In this document: positions 55,663 to 64,000 of the stretch, piece after piece
Layout: every line of letters begins with the position of its first letter
How positions within the stretch are numbered: position 1 is the first letter of the stretch
Assembly: GCF_020150455.1 (NCBI RefSeq)
Contig: NZ_CP083740.1
Coordinates: 6,469,001 to 6,533,000 of the forward strand
Length of the DNA: 64,000 nt
Source: Bremerella sp. TYQ1
GTDB taxonomy: Bacteria; Planctomycetota; Planctomycetia; Pirellulales; Pirellulaceae
Direction of reading: 5' to 3'
The notes under the pieces: model-generated
Told to the model about the DNA's origin: nothing
What the model saw: the letters and a program-made list of their open reading frames with translations, nothing else
Databases searched by the model: none
Program-made: the position numbers and the translations under genes

Positions 55663-57123
55663 CTAACCGTTGGCTTGGCGTCGCGCCAATTCCAACAATG
55701 TACGAACCGCAAAACCGGTTGCGCCACCACTGCAGTATGGCTTCGGTTTTTCGGCAAAGGAAGGGCCTGCGATGTCGATATGAGTCCACGGAGTATCGTC
55801 GATGAACTCTTCAAGGAACTTGGCTGCGGTGATTGCTCCGCCCCAACGCCCGTCGCCCACGTTCTTTACGTCGGCAATTTGGCTTTTCACTTGATCACCG
55901 AATTCAGGATACATCGGCAACTGCCACATTTTTTCGCCGGTCGTCAGCGCCGCTTGTTCGATCTCGCGACACCAGTCCGGCTCGTTGGTCATTAGGCCGG
56001 CCGTATCTTGCCCAAGTGCGACAACGCATGCACCGGTGAGCGTTGCCAGATCGACAATCGCCATCGGCTTTTCATCGAGGGCAACGTTTAATACGTCGGC
56101 GAGGACCAAGCGACCTTCGGCGTCGGTGTTCAAGACTTCGATTGTCTTGCCGCTGCGCGAAGTGAGGATGTCGCCCAGTTTGTAGCTGTCGCCAGAGACC
56201 ATGTTCTCGACCAGGCCGCAAAGTGCGACGACGTTGACCGGCAGCTTCCACGCGGCGATGGCCTTAATGGCACCGAGCACTGTCGCGGCACCGGCCATAT
56301 CAGCTTTCATGGTGATCATGCCGTCGGATGGCTTCAGCGAAAGCCCACCGCTGTCGAAAGTCACCCCTTTACCGACCAAAGCGAGTGGCGGAGCACCCTT
56401 CTTGCCGCCGGTATAGCGAACGATTACCAAGCGAGGATCTTTTACGCTGCCGCGGGCAACTGCTAGAAGGCTTCCGCAGTTTTCTTCGGTGAGCTTGGCT
56501 TTATCCCAAACTTCGATGTTCAAGTCGTGGTTTTCGGCCACGACGGCAGCTTCTTCGGCGAATGTCGCAGGATAGATATCGTTGGCACAGCGGTTGACCA
56601 GCGAACGTGTCAGGTTGATCGCGTTGGCCAAAGCGATACCGCGTTCCAAAACTTCGTCGGTTGCCGAATTCCAGAGGATCTCGGCTGGCGGATTCTGTTT
56701 CTTCTCTTTGCGGTAGATGTCTTGTCCATGGACACCGACAACTGCCCCGGCAATCGCTTGCTCGGTGACTTCCGATGGCCAGAAGTCGTCGAGATAGAAC
56801 GCTGCTTTTTCTACCTTCTTACCAGACAGAGCCACCGCAGCGGACGAAGCTGCTTCATAGGCTCGTTGAAGATTCAAATCTTCCTTCTTGCCCAGGCCGA
56901 CAACAAAGACACGCGTTGTCGCGAAACCACTAGGGGCAAGGATCGTGGTTAGTTCGTTCGGTTTTCCCGTGATATCGCCCGACTCAAGCAAACGTGTGAT
57001 CGATCCGCCGATCAGGTTGTCCAGCTGATTTGCTGGCGGCGATAGGCCATCTTCGTACACCCCGACGACGATCACATCCCCGGAAAAGTCAGAAATCTTG
57101 TGTTCGGTACTCGTGACCTTCAT
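55663..57123 (-). CDS. pepA: Leucyl aminopeptidase (M17)
   Basis: 486 residues from the ATG at 57123 (the frame upstream is not conserved-looking). M17 hexameric aminopeptidase with two zinc ions: catalytic core VGKGVTFDSGGLSLKPSDGMITMKADMAGAA (Lys and Asp ligands), the signature NTDAEGRLVLAD (about 335), and GRWGGAITAAKFLEEF. The N-terminal macro-like domain (1-160) is present. It removes N-terminal residues from peptides in the cytoplasm; some homologues also bind DNA at recombination sites. Length is normal. Divergent from the secreted-family genes at 57.3 kb. Confidence 0.95.
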   Translation of the reverse strand: MKVTSTEHKISDFSGDVIVVGVYEDGLSPPANQLDNLIGGSITRLLESGDITGKPNELTTILAPSGFATTRVFVVGLGKKEDLNLQRAYEAASSAAVALSGKKVEKAAFYLDDFWPSEVTEQAIAGAVVGVHGQDIYRKEKKQNPPAEILWNSATDEVLERGIALANAINLTRSLVNRCANDIYPATFAEEAAVVAENHDLNIEVWDKAKLTEENCGSLLAVARGSVKDPRLVIVRYTGGKKGAPPLALVGKGVTFDSGGLSLKPSDGMITMKADMAGAATVLGAIKAIAAWKLPVNVVALCGLVENMVSGDSYKLGDILTSRSGKTIEVLNTDAEGRLVLADVLNVALDEKPMAIVDLATLTGACVVALGQDTAGLMTNEPDWCREIEQAALTTGEKMWQLPMYPEFGDQVKSQIADVKNVGDGRWGGAITAAKFLEEFIDDTPWTHIDIAGPSFAEKPKPYCSGGATGFAVRTLLELARRQANG

Positions 57124-57281
57124 AGACTTTATCTCTGCGCTCGAACGACTCGGGATTTCAGCGGGCTGCCCACCGGAAACCTGCCATTGTATCGCTGAGT
57201 CCCGTTTCGATACAGTGTGGATGCGCGAGTGGTCCGGACTGGCCCGAATGGTGGGCAACGAATTCCTTCAGGAGAATGCCG

Positions 57282-57950
57282 ATGAATGCGATTCGAGTGG
57301 GGCTGATTGTCACGTTATTTTGGGCTCTTTTACCAGAAAATACCCACGCCCAGTCGCCTAGGGTTGTAGTCGAACTGGCGTTCGTCTCGCGGGCCTCAGA
57401 GCAAAAACCGAACGTTTCTCTCCAAGAGGAGCTCGACGCCAAGCTAGAAAGTTCAGAGGCGACTGACGAAGGACTTTTGCCATTCTTCGACAAGTGGTTA
57501 AAGGGTAAGGATCGTCGTCTGCATGAAATCGATACGATGCAGTTGAAGATTCCGCTGGGTGTCGAAGTGGAGTTCACGACGCGACATTCTTTGCTGGCAG
57601 AGTTTGAACATCCTGATCAAATCGTGCCAGCCATGTCTGGTACAAATCCCGCAGGGCTGAAAGCGATCGTGAGAGTTGATCGTAAGCCAAGCGGCAAGTT
57701 CTTTGTCGATTTTCGCTACGAAAAGAAATCGCTTAGATCTCCCACGGTCAATGTCGATGAAGAAACTTCACTTCCGCCAAGCATTCAGACCCTATGGCTG
57801 AATAGCAGTGTGGAGTTGGAGCCAGGTCATGCGTGGACTGTTGGGCCGATGACGCAACGAAAGATGGTTGCTGGAAAGCCACTGGACTGCGAAGTTCTGC
57901 TGGTTGTTGGTGTGCATCCTGCCGAACCTTCCCCGTTTCCAGTGAAGTAG
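57282..57950 (+). CDS. Secreted protein of a local paralogous family (member 1)
   Basis: 222 residues from the ATG at 57282 (CAGGAG seven nt upstream), with a signal peptide ending THAQ. No known domain. The pattern VVVELAFVSRA ... LLPFFDKWLKG ... EIDTMQLKIPLGVEVEF ... SSVELEPGHAW ... CEVLLVVGVHP recurs in the next genes, so the family has two modules: an N-terminal strand-helix unit (RVVVELAFVSR) and a closing beta-rich unit. This looks like an envelope or secretin-associated domain, but that is inference from pattern only. The next member begins 28 nt downstream. Confidence 0.68.
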   Translation: MNAIRVGLIVTLFWALLPENTHAQSPRVVVELAFVSRASEQKPNVSLQEELDAKLESSEATDEGLLPFFDKWLKGKDRRLHEIDTMQLKIPLGVEVEFTTRHSLLAEFEHPDQIVPAMSGTNPAGLKAIVRVDRKPSGKFFVDFRYEKKSLRSPTVNVDEETSLPPSIQTLWLNSSVELEPGHAWTVGPMTQRKMVAGKPLDCEVLLVVGVHPAEPSPFPVK

Positions 57951-57978
57951 CCTTTAGATGGCATGCAGGAAAACCGCT

Positions 57979-58674
57979 ATGAGTGCTTTCCGATTATTCA
58001 TCGTCGCTATGGTTATCGTCGTGAGTCATACGGTTGATCTGGTGGCGGCCACACCACAGGTGATTGTTGAAGTGGCAACCTTCGAACGTCAAAGCCTGCC
58101 GGAAACCACGTTGGCTCATGATTTGAAGCAGATGCTTGAGAAAAGCAACGTGCGCGAGATCGGTTTGATTCGGGCAATTAAGCAGTGGGAAACCGGGACG
58201 AAGGAAATGCCGCTGCTAATCGACACCGTCCGGGTCAAAACGGAGTTGGGAACGCTGGTTGATATCGAGACCGAAAGAATGTTCGCGCCAGATCCTCGTG
58301 ATGAAAGGGAAGAGCGGCCAGACACGCTCTCGGAATTGACGGGAATGGAAGTGCGCTTTCGATCACATCAAATGGAAGATGGGGCCATTGAACTCAAAGG
58401 GCGGTTCAGTGTGCTAACGCATGGAGGGCGGGCGCCTGATCATGCGTTTTCGGAGGAAACACTCGCATTGATTAAACAAGAAGTCGGCGTTCGCGGTTTG
58501 CAGCGGCGGATCGGCCTCAAAGGAATGACAAGCACTATCAGGCTGAGACCTGGTGACCCGCTTGTTTGCGATGGACTGCCAAATGCCGAAGAAATCGACG
58601 GAGAGGTGGTTAGCAAAGAAGCGGTTTGGGTCTATCTGGTACGCTTCGTGAAGAATGAACTGCCGGGCGAATAG
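57979..58674 (+). CDS. Secreted protein of a local paralogous family (member 2)
   Basis: 231 residues from the ATG at 57979 (AGGA eight nt upstream; an in-frame start at 57958 would add seven residues). Signal peptide ends VDLVAA. Shares with member 1 the strand VIVEVATFERQSLPE, helix LAHDLKQML, IRAIKQWETG, IDTVRVKTELGTLVDIET and the closing SSTIRLRPGDPLVC ... AVWVYLVRFVKNE. Function unknown. It is 28 nt behind member 1 and about 88 nt before the EF-hand member, so the three are probably one operon. Confidence 0.68.
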   Translation: MSAFRLFIVAMVIVVSHTVDLVAATPQVIVEVATFERQSLPETTLAHDLKQMLEKSNVREIGLIRAIKQWETGTKEMPLLIDTVRVKTELGTLVDIETERMFAPDPRDEREERPDTLSELTGMEVRFRSHQMEDGAIELKGRFSVLTHGGRAPDHAFSEETLALIKQEVGVRGLQRRIGLKGMTSTIRLRPGDPLVCDGLPNAEEIDGEVVSKEAVWVYLVRFVKNELPGE

Positions 58675-58762
58675 GATAGCCAATTCGTTTGCAGAGGCAT
58701 TTCGCTGGGGGGTAGAATGGGGCTCGCGCGAATTAGGGTGTTTTTCGTTGGAGTTGTCCCCG

Positions 58763-60289
58763 ATGCTCATACGACTTTTCTTTTCGGTACCGATTCTTAG
58801 CGTCTTACTCTGTGTGTCGCCTGCATCGGCGGATGTAGGTGAACTGAGTTCTAGCTCGGTTCATGCCTACCAAACAGAGTTCAAGGAAGCCGACCAAAAT
58901 AAAGATGGCGTCCTCGACGGCGAAGAATTGAAGGCCTATCTCCAACCGTTTCCTGAGGAGATGTTCGAAATCCTCGTTCGCCGACGTTCTTCTCAAGGAC
59001 ATGTTGCTGCAACGGTGGAAGATCTTCTGGAAGTCGCCAAGTTGATGAAACGCTGGAAAGGGTATGACCCTCGCGTAGTGAAAAGTAATCGTCTCTTATG
59101 GGAATACGCCGATCGCAACGACGATGGAACGTTGGACAAGGAAGAGATTTCTCAGGGAAAGCTTGTAAGTGGCCATCGGCAGATTCTGCTTGAGAAAATG
59201 GATGCGTCTTCGCAAGGAATCACCTTTTCCTCATTTATGGATGCCTTCGGTGAATTCCTTCGCGACGTTGAAATGCGACGCACCATGGAGAACATTCTAT
59301 ATCGCCATCATGGTGCGAAGGATCAACCAATTTCTAGTTTACTGACGGCCTATGAGGATAAGGACGAAGCAAACGTACAAGAGAAGGATGAAAGGAAAGA
59401 AGAGGAATTTAACAGCCGACATGCAGATTATTTTCGCAGCTTCGACACCAATGGCGATGAGGTTATATCTGGGAAAGAAGGGCATGAGCTACCTCGCTCG
59501 ATCAAGTCCGCTTTTTTTGGGGCAACTTTGAAGGATGGCGAGTTACACGTTCCGCTCGAAGGCCCTCCCATTTCCATTGATCAATTTCATGAGGTTGTTG
59601 AATCGCTTTATCAGGCAAGATTAAAGAAGATTTTAGCTCAACGGCATGCGGAAGGTGAGCAGGATCGTCAGCGAGGGTTGGATCGATATATAAGTTCGCT
59701 TCTGCCTGGTTCTACGAGAAGTCGCGGCAACGACACCGACGATGTAGTGACAATCGAATCGAGCCCGCACGCATCTTACTTTCAGCATCTCGATCAGGAT
59801 GGCAATGGGGTCGTGGAAGGGGATGAATTCGCAAACCTACCCAGTTTTCTTGAATCAGGTTTTCACCAAAGGTTTCCCGATGCTTGGTCGAAGAAGCAGA
59901 TCACGATTCGAGAGTTTCACACCTATTGGGAAAATCTAAAGCGAGAACGCAGTGCGGCGAAGCGGCGTAGCAATGAAGATCGCCGCTATGCGGAATATCG
60001 GGCAAAACTGTTCTCAAGCGATGAAGTCGATCCCCAAGTAACCAAGAAGCCAGAGTCTGAAGAAGCTGCTGCCGTGGCAAATGCTCCTGCCGATACAGCG
60101 GCGGAAGCTACCATCAACGATAAGACCGCAGTGCCTGACTCATGTACGGTAGACATTGTGCTGATTCGTCGCGCTCAGGAGGACTTGCCCGAGCGTACTT
60201 TGGCAGAAGAAGTGATGAGCATGCTGAAAGAGCCAGGGCCGCCACTTTCGGCGAAGTTATTGCCATGGCTGGCTGACAAAAGCAATTAA
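58763..60289 (+). CDS. EF-hand protein fused to family domain, interrupted by in-frame stop
   Basis: 508 residues from the ATG at 58763, signal peptide ending SPASA. At least four calcium-binding EF-hand loops: DQNKDGVLDGEE (near 48), DRNDDGTLDKEE (near 115), DTNGDEVISGKE (weaker) and DQDGNGVVEGDE (near 340). From about residue 460 the protein enters the local family domain (TVDIVLIRRAQEDLPERTLAEEVMSML ... LLPWLADKSN) and then hits TAA at 60287-60289 in the middle of that domain. The remaining part continues in the same frame from 60293. It is either a nonsense-mutated gene, a readthrough gene or two separately translated pieces. Confidence 0.7.
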   Translation: MLIRLFFSVPILSVLLCVSPASADVGELSSSSVHAYQTEFKEADQNKDGVLDGEELKAYLQPFPEEMFEILVRRRSSQGHVAATVEDLLEVAKLMKRWKGYDPRVVKSNRLLWEYADRNDDGTLDKEEISQGKLVSGHRQILLEKMDASSQGITFSSFMDAFGEFLRDVEMRRTMENILYRHHGAKDQPISSLLTAYEDKDEANVQEKDERKEEEFNSRHADYFRSFDTNGDEVISGKEGHELPRSIKSAFFGATLKDGELHVPLEGPPISIDQFHEVVESLYQARLKKILAQRHAEGEQDRQRGLDRYISSLLPGSTRSRGNDTDDVVTIESSPHASYFQHLDQDGNGVVEGDEFANLPSFLESGFHQRFPDAWSKKQITIREFHTYWENLKRERSAAKRRSNEDRRYAEYRAKLFSSDEVDPQVTKKPESEEAAAVANAPADTAAEATINDKTAVPDSCTVDIVLIRRAQEDLPERTLAEEVMSMLKEPGPPLSAKLLPWLADKSN

Positions 60290-60292
60290 CAA

Positions 60293-60835
60293 GTGGAATT
60301 GTTCGACTACATTCAAGCGAAGTCGATTGCCGGTAAGCAAATTACGATCCAGCGTGGCGGACGCGAGGCCTACCCCAGTAGCATTTCGCAGATGGGCGGT
60401 GGGCGTAGCACGACTTCCTATAGCTTTCATAACGTTGGCACGCTGGTAAGTGTTAACGCCTCTGACTTTGTCGAAGGCAAATTAGAGTTGGAAATTACTT
60501 TTGAAAAGTCCTACGTGGACGCAGTGACCGAAGATAAAGAGCCAGCCGATAAAGAGGTGGCAGAATCCCCTGAGGCAGCGACTTCAACGGAAGAGGCTTC
60601 CGAAACTTCTTCACCTAAGACACGCGAAGAAATGCTGGACGAACTGAGAGCCCGGCAACGTTCTTCCGCTTCACGCATCGTTGCGTCAACTGCTACGACA
60701 CCCCCCTCCATTGAAACGATTACCGCGGAAGGCAAGCTGCGTCTGGAACCTCAGTCTCCAGCTGTGTTGACAGAAATTGCGAGGAAGAAGGGGGATCAAT
60801 TAGAAGAAATTGTCGTTCTTGTCGAATGGAGATAA
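60293..60835 (+). pseudogene. In-frame continuation of the EF-hand family protein
   Basis: 180 codons in the same frame as the preceding gene, separated only by TAA and CAA. It supplies the second half of the family domain (FDYIQAKSIAGKQITIQRG ... GKLRLEPQSPAVLTEI ... EEIVVLVEWR), corresponding to IDTMQLKIPLG...ELEPG...VLLVVG in member 1. The only start codon is GTG at 60293, without any ribosome site, so independent translation is doubtful. Frame conservation over 180 codons and a Glu/Thr/Ser-rich middle argue that the split is recent or bypassed by readthrough. A sequencing error at the stop cannot be excluded. Confidence 0.55.
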
Positions 60836-60934
60836 ATCGTTCGAGTTCGGTTTATCGTCTTACTTAATGCCCCAACGAGCTTCGGCTCGCTAGAGAAATA
60901 ATTCCGTCATGCATTTAGAAAGGTTTGCCTCGTG

Positions 60935-61582
60935 ATGCGCATTGCCCTGTCATTTTTTATCGTCGCTCTCTTGAGTGCGACTTCTTTTGGCCAGACCGCG
61001 AAACCTGATAATCCCATCAAATTGAAGCTGGAACTCATTGTGGTTACTTGTTCGGCAGACGCGGAGCAAGGAACCATCGACAAAGGTTTGATTAAGGAAA
61101 TCGAAGCGACCGTTGAGAAAGGAAAGTCCAAGCCATGGTTCGAGCTTCAAGATGCAGTCCAAAATAAGTTGCCCAAGTCGAGTGACAAAGTTTACTCCAG
61201 TATCGACGCATTCTCGTTGCAGTCGTTTCACGACCTCGAGCAATGGGCCAAGTTTGGCATGTCTCATCCTGGATACATGCGTTCGACCAGTTCAGGCCGA
61301 ATCCCTCCTCGCGTTTCTATGGGCGAAGCAACCGTGAAAGCTACGCCATGGGTGCGTAGCGGAGAACAGTTTGGCTTGGGCGTAACGGTTGAACGACAGC
61401 TACCAGTCGTCATGTCGCCGCAGCGAACCTCAGGTTACCATCCTTCCGATCGAGAGACGCATTCGTTCACCTCTAATACGATATTGGATGCCAATCAAGC
61501 AGACGTGATCAATGTTTACCGTCACGTCGAGTCGAATTCGGAATCGTTGTTTGTCGTGATTGCCAGAGTCTCGAAACCGTAA
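60935..61582 (+). CDS. Secreted protein of a local paralogous family (member 4)
   Basis: 215 residues from the ATG at 60935 (AAAGG ten nt upstream). Signal peptide MRIALSFFIVALLSATSFGQ. Distant member of the same family: LKLELIVVTCSADAEQGT, KGLIKEIEATVEKGKSK, IDAFSLQSFHDLEQW, and the close SLFVVIARVSKP, with a central segment PRVSMGEATVKATPWVRSGEQFGLGVTVERQL that resembles secretin-like beta repeats. Function unknown. It follows the split gene by about 100 bp. Confidence 0.65.
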   Translation: MRIALSFFIVALLSATSFGQTAKPDNPIKLKLELIVVTCSADAEQGTIDKGLIKEIEATVEKGKSKPWFELQDAVQNKLPKSSDKVYSSIDAFSLQSFHDLEQWAKFGMSHPGYMRSTSSGRIPPRVSMGEATVKATPWVRSGEQFGLGVTVERQLPVVMSPQRTSGYHPSDRETHSFTSNTILDANQADVINVYRHVESNSESLFVVIARVSKP

Positions 61583-61717
61583 CCGTTCGATTCTTTTCTT
61601 GCACCACCTAAGCCCGTGCGACAAAATGCCGCACGGGCTTTTGTTTTCTTGGGATGTAAAATTGAAAGTAGAAGTTGCCACTCGATTGACAGCGTGAATG
61701 AGGGCGCAAGTACTGCC

Positions 61718-63139
61718 ATGGAAGTTTATCCGGTCAATCAATACGACCCACTCATGCCAGGAATTCTGATGGCAATCGTGGCGGTCGTGCATGTGTTTCT
61801 TGCCCAGTTTGCGGTGGGCGGGGGAATGCTACTTTGCTATTTCCAGTGGCTTTCTATGACTGGCCGCTGTGCCAATGCGCGGCTATTCGTGCATGGCTAT
61901 TTCAAGTGGTTGGTTCTTATCAGCTTCGTCGCGGGCGCGGTGACCGGAGTTGGAATCTGGTTCACTGCCATTCAAGTCAGTGCCCCAACGATCGGTGAGA
62001 TGATTTTTAACTTTCACTGGATTTGGGCGACGGAATACTTGTTCTTCCTGCTAGAGATCTTTGCAGGCTATTTGTTTTACCGTTACCACCGTCATGTCGA
62101 CGACGCGACCTGTCTGAAATTGCTGGGCATGTATGCGTTCGCGGCGTGGATGAGCTTGTTTCTGATCAACGGTATCATCAGCTGGCAGCTAACGCCCGGT
62201 GGGTGGATTGAAACGCATTCGATTGTCGCGGGATTTTTTAACCCGACGTTCTGGCCGAGTCTGTTCTTTCGGACGATTGTCGCGCTGACGTTGGCTGGGC
62301 TGGTCGCATGTATCGTTGTGAACACCATGAACAAGCTTCAGCAGGACGAAAAGCGAACGCTAATTAATTACGCGTCGCATTTGCTTCTGCCCATGATTTT
62401 GATGCCGTTTCTCGGCATTTGGTTTGTGATGGTGATGCCAGAGGATAGCCGTGGTTGGATCACCGGTGGCAGTCCAGCGATGACATTGTTTTTGAACATT
62501 GCCGTTGGAGCCTCCGTGGCAATCGGAGGTTATGCGGTCATCGGAATGTTCTTTCAGAAGCTCTATATCAACGGCGCGACAGCCACTTTGCTGCTCATGC
62601 TTGCGTTTGGAGCGACTGCTGGGGGGGAATTTGTCCGAGAAGGGTCTCGGAAGCCTTATTCGATTCGCTACTGGATGTATTCCAACGGGCTGTTCCCGGA
62701 CGAGATCGCCCAGATGCGAAAAGATGGCTGCCTGGCCAACGATCCCTATCCGCTTACCGAAGGGACAAAAGTTGCCGGCGAGATCACCACCAAGGGAGCC
62801 AAGGTGTTTCGGCGGCAATGCGCGGTATGTCATACCGTGGTAGGTATCAATGGTGTGGTCGATCTTACGAAAACGTGGGACGAAGAGCAGATGCGAATGA
62901 ACATTGCGAAACTGCAGCATCTCAAGCCGTTCATGCCTCCTTTTGCTGGTACACCGGAGGAGTTGGAATCGTTAGTGCGATACCTCAAGTGGGTCGAAGA
63001 TCAAGATGATGAATCGGCGGAAGCGGCGATCAAGGAAGAAGATTTAGCGGACATTCAGAAATGGCTCGATGCCGCCGGTACCGAACCCGGTTCGGGGCTA
63101 CAACATCGCAGTGATCTCGTCGAGGAGGTGCGAAACTAA
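61718..63139 (+). CDS. Cytochrome bd-like CydA-type subunit fused to cytochrome c
   Basis: 473 residues from the ATG at 61718. The first 350 residues are a CydA-like membrane domain with about nine helices: helix 1 AVVHVFLAQFAVGGGMLLCYF has His where CydA has the heme-ligand His19; FLLEIFAGYLFYRYHRH aligns with CydA FLESTFVGLFFFGWDR including the conserved Glu. The GRQPW Q-loop region of true quinol oxidases is replaced by REGSRKPYSI. The C-terminal part has a c-type heme site CAVCH (about 400) and a Met-rich distal region LKPFMPPFAGTP. Such proteins probably pass electrons from cytochrome c rather than quinol. The partner gene follows after 1 nt. Confidence 0.78.
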   Translation: MEVYPVNQYDPLMPGILMAIVAVVHVFLAQFAVGGGMLLCYFQWLSMTGRCANARLFVHGYFKWLVLISFVAGAVTGVGIWFTAIQVSAPTIGEMIFNFHWIWATEYLFFLLEIFAGYLFYRYHRHVDDATCLKLLGMYAFAAWMSLFLINGIISWQLTPGGWIETHSIVAGFFNPTFWPSLFFRTIVALTLAGLVACIVVNTMNKLQQDEKRTLINYASHLLLPMILMPFLGIWFVMVMPEDSRGWITGGSPAMTLFLNIAVGASVAIGGYAVIGMFFQKLYINGATATLLLMLAFGATAGGEFVREGSRKPYSIRYWMYSNGLFPDEIAQMRKDGCLANDPYPLTEGTKVAGEITTKGAKVFRRQCAVCHTVVGINGVVDLTKTWDEEQMRMNIAKLQHLKPFMPPFAGTPEELESLVRYLKWVEDQDDESAEAAIKEEDLADIQKWLDAAGTEPGSGLQHRSDLVEEVRN

Positions 63140-63140
63140 G

Positions 63141-64000
63141 ATGCCGTTCCCGTTTGACCTTCCGTTGACTTCGCTAACTTACATGCTGTTGTACCTGGCG
63201 ACTTTCGTAACACACCACGTGTCGATGCATTTTGTCGTCGCTGGGTGTTTGACGATCGTCGGAGCCAGTATTTGGTATCGGGCTGACAAAACAAAGTTGA
63301 TCGCCAATCCGGTCATTCGCGTGCTGCGGGATTGGATGCCGTTTGGGCTGAGTGCTGCGATTACCTTTGGCGTAGCGCCGCTGCTCTTCGTGCAGATCTT
63401 GGTGCCGCACAATTTCTATACTGCTAACTTGCTGCTTGGATGGCGATGGATGGTAGTGATTCCATCGCTGATTGCTGCTTTCTATTTGCTTTATGTTTTG
63501 AAGAGTAACTGGTTCGAGCGGTTGACTTGGTGGCAACGAGCTCTTGTGGCTGGACTTAATGCAGGACTGTTTGTTTTCATTGGTTTTTGCTGGACGGCGA
63601 ACCATTTGGTTTCGAGCCAGCCGGATGCTTGGCCTGAGACGTTTGCCACCAGGCAACTTCCGCTGAGCATTCTCCAGGTCGTTTCACGTTCTGGCGTATG
63701 GCTCGGTGTTGCGTTCGCGAGCATGGCCTCGATTGTCACAGCTCAGCTGGCTTATTTGCGAGAAGGCACCGCGACGGACGAAGACTTGCCAGCGGTTGGT
63801 TGGATTCGCTGGATGGCTTTGGCTGGCCTTGCGGTTTTCGGCGTGGCCTCGCTTGGGGCAGTTGCTTTGTCGAAGCCAGGGTTCGCCGCCGTCAGCAGTT
63901 TCTCCGGCATCTTGTGGATAGGGCTCGGCGTAGTTTTATGGGCAACGCAAATTGTACTTTGGCTTCCCGAGGCACAAGCCATAAGTCGTCGCTGGGTGAT
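63141..64000 (+). CDS. Second subunit of the cytochrome bd-like complex, cut by window edge
   Basis: At least 286 residues, open to the window end. Begins MPFPFDLPLTSLTYMLLYLATFVTHHVSMHFVVAGCLTIVGASIW with three His in helix 1 (THHVSMHF), like a CydA/CydB-type heme-binding helix. Seven or more transmembrane helices are visible. The ATG lies one base after the stop of the cytochrome c fusion, with GAGGAGG upstream, so the two are co-translated and most likely form one membrane complex. Heme content and electron partners cannot be decided from this part. Confidence 0.75.
   Translation, partial: MPFPFDLPLTSLTYMLLYLATFVTHHVSMHFVVAGCLTIVGASIWYRADKTKLIANPVIRVLRDWMPFGLSAAITFGVAPLLFVQILVPHNFYTANLLLGWRWMVVIPSLIAAFYLLYVLKSNWFERLTWWQRALVAGLNAGLFVFIGFCWTANHLVSSQPDAWPETFATRQLPLSILQVVSRSGVWLGVAFASMASIVTAQLAYLREGTATDEDLPAVGWIRWMALAGLAVFGVASLGAVALSKPGFAAVSSFSGILWIGLGVVLWATQIVLWLPEAQAISRRWV

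Overview
The window looks like a chromosome segment of a planctomycete of the Pirellulales (Blastopirellula/Bremerella-like). The reasons are inferential but consistent: a DUF1559 pseudopilin-like protein paired with a small carboxypeptidase-regulatory-like protein, a DUF1080 domain fused to an SGNH hydrolase, a CE15-type glucuronoyl esterase, two groEL genes flanking groES, a eukaryote-like IleRS, many secreted proteins of unknown function and weakly organised, mostly short operons. No phage, insertion sequence, integrase or CRISPR array was seen.

Layout. 1-5 kb: 5'-truncated-by-window ileS, an Asp/Glu-rich small protein, a MOSC protein, an HNH endonuclease preceded by an odd tRNA-like element. 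5-8.4 kb: CE15 esterase, PII protein, receiver-like small protein, polytopic membrane protein. 8.4-15 kb: a minus-strand protein-quality-control cluster groEL1-groES-groEL2 / dnaJ-grpE-fmdB-yacG. 15-22.6 kb: M42 peptidase, GNAT-nitrilase fusion, bestrophin, two secreted hydrolases and a small basic protein. 22.7-28.3 kb: minus-strand housekeeping genes coaC, rpoZ, gmk, yicC, secG, tpiA and pheA. 28.7-33.9 kb: dnaK and clpB on the plus strand with a perfect inverted-repeat element between them. 33.9-41 kb: short membrane/lipoproteins, a Ser/Thr kinase, DUF1559 pair, OsmC, SGNH-DUF1080 fusion and a DUF2817 peptidase. 41.2-44.9 kb: a sugar ABC transporter. 45-49.6 kb: purQ, purL and tyrA. 49.7-57.1 kb: a lone GspF, flotillin with NfeD/YuaF-like partner, LarA-family protein and leucyl aminopeptidase. 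57.3-61.6 kb: a tandem family of secreted proteins, one fused to EF-hands and split by an in-frame stop. 61.7-64 kb: a cytochrome bd-like (CydA-like) subunit fused to cytochrome c and a partner subunit cut by the window edge.

Most interesting signals. (1) dnaK and groEL1, 14 kb apart and on opposite strands, both have a near-perfect sigma-54 (-24/-12) promoter and, about 95-118 bp upstream of it, the same 15-bp palindrome CTGCCA-N3-TGGCAG. No CIRCE element is visible. This predicts an RpoN-dependent, enhancer-protein-controlled chaperone regulon. (2) The solute-binding lipoprotein of the ABC transporter appears circularly permuted: the segment normally at the C-terminus comes first. (3) A tRNA-like element with a 12-nt anticodon loop sits 25 nt upstream of an HNH endonuclease gene. 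(4) An in-frame TAA splits an EF-hand/repeat-family gene. (5) A membrane-anchored acyl-carrier-protein-like fragment stops exactly before the phosphopantetheine serine.
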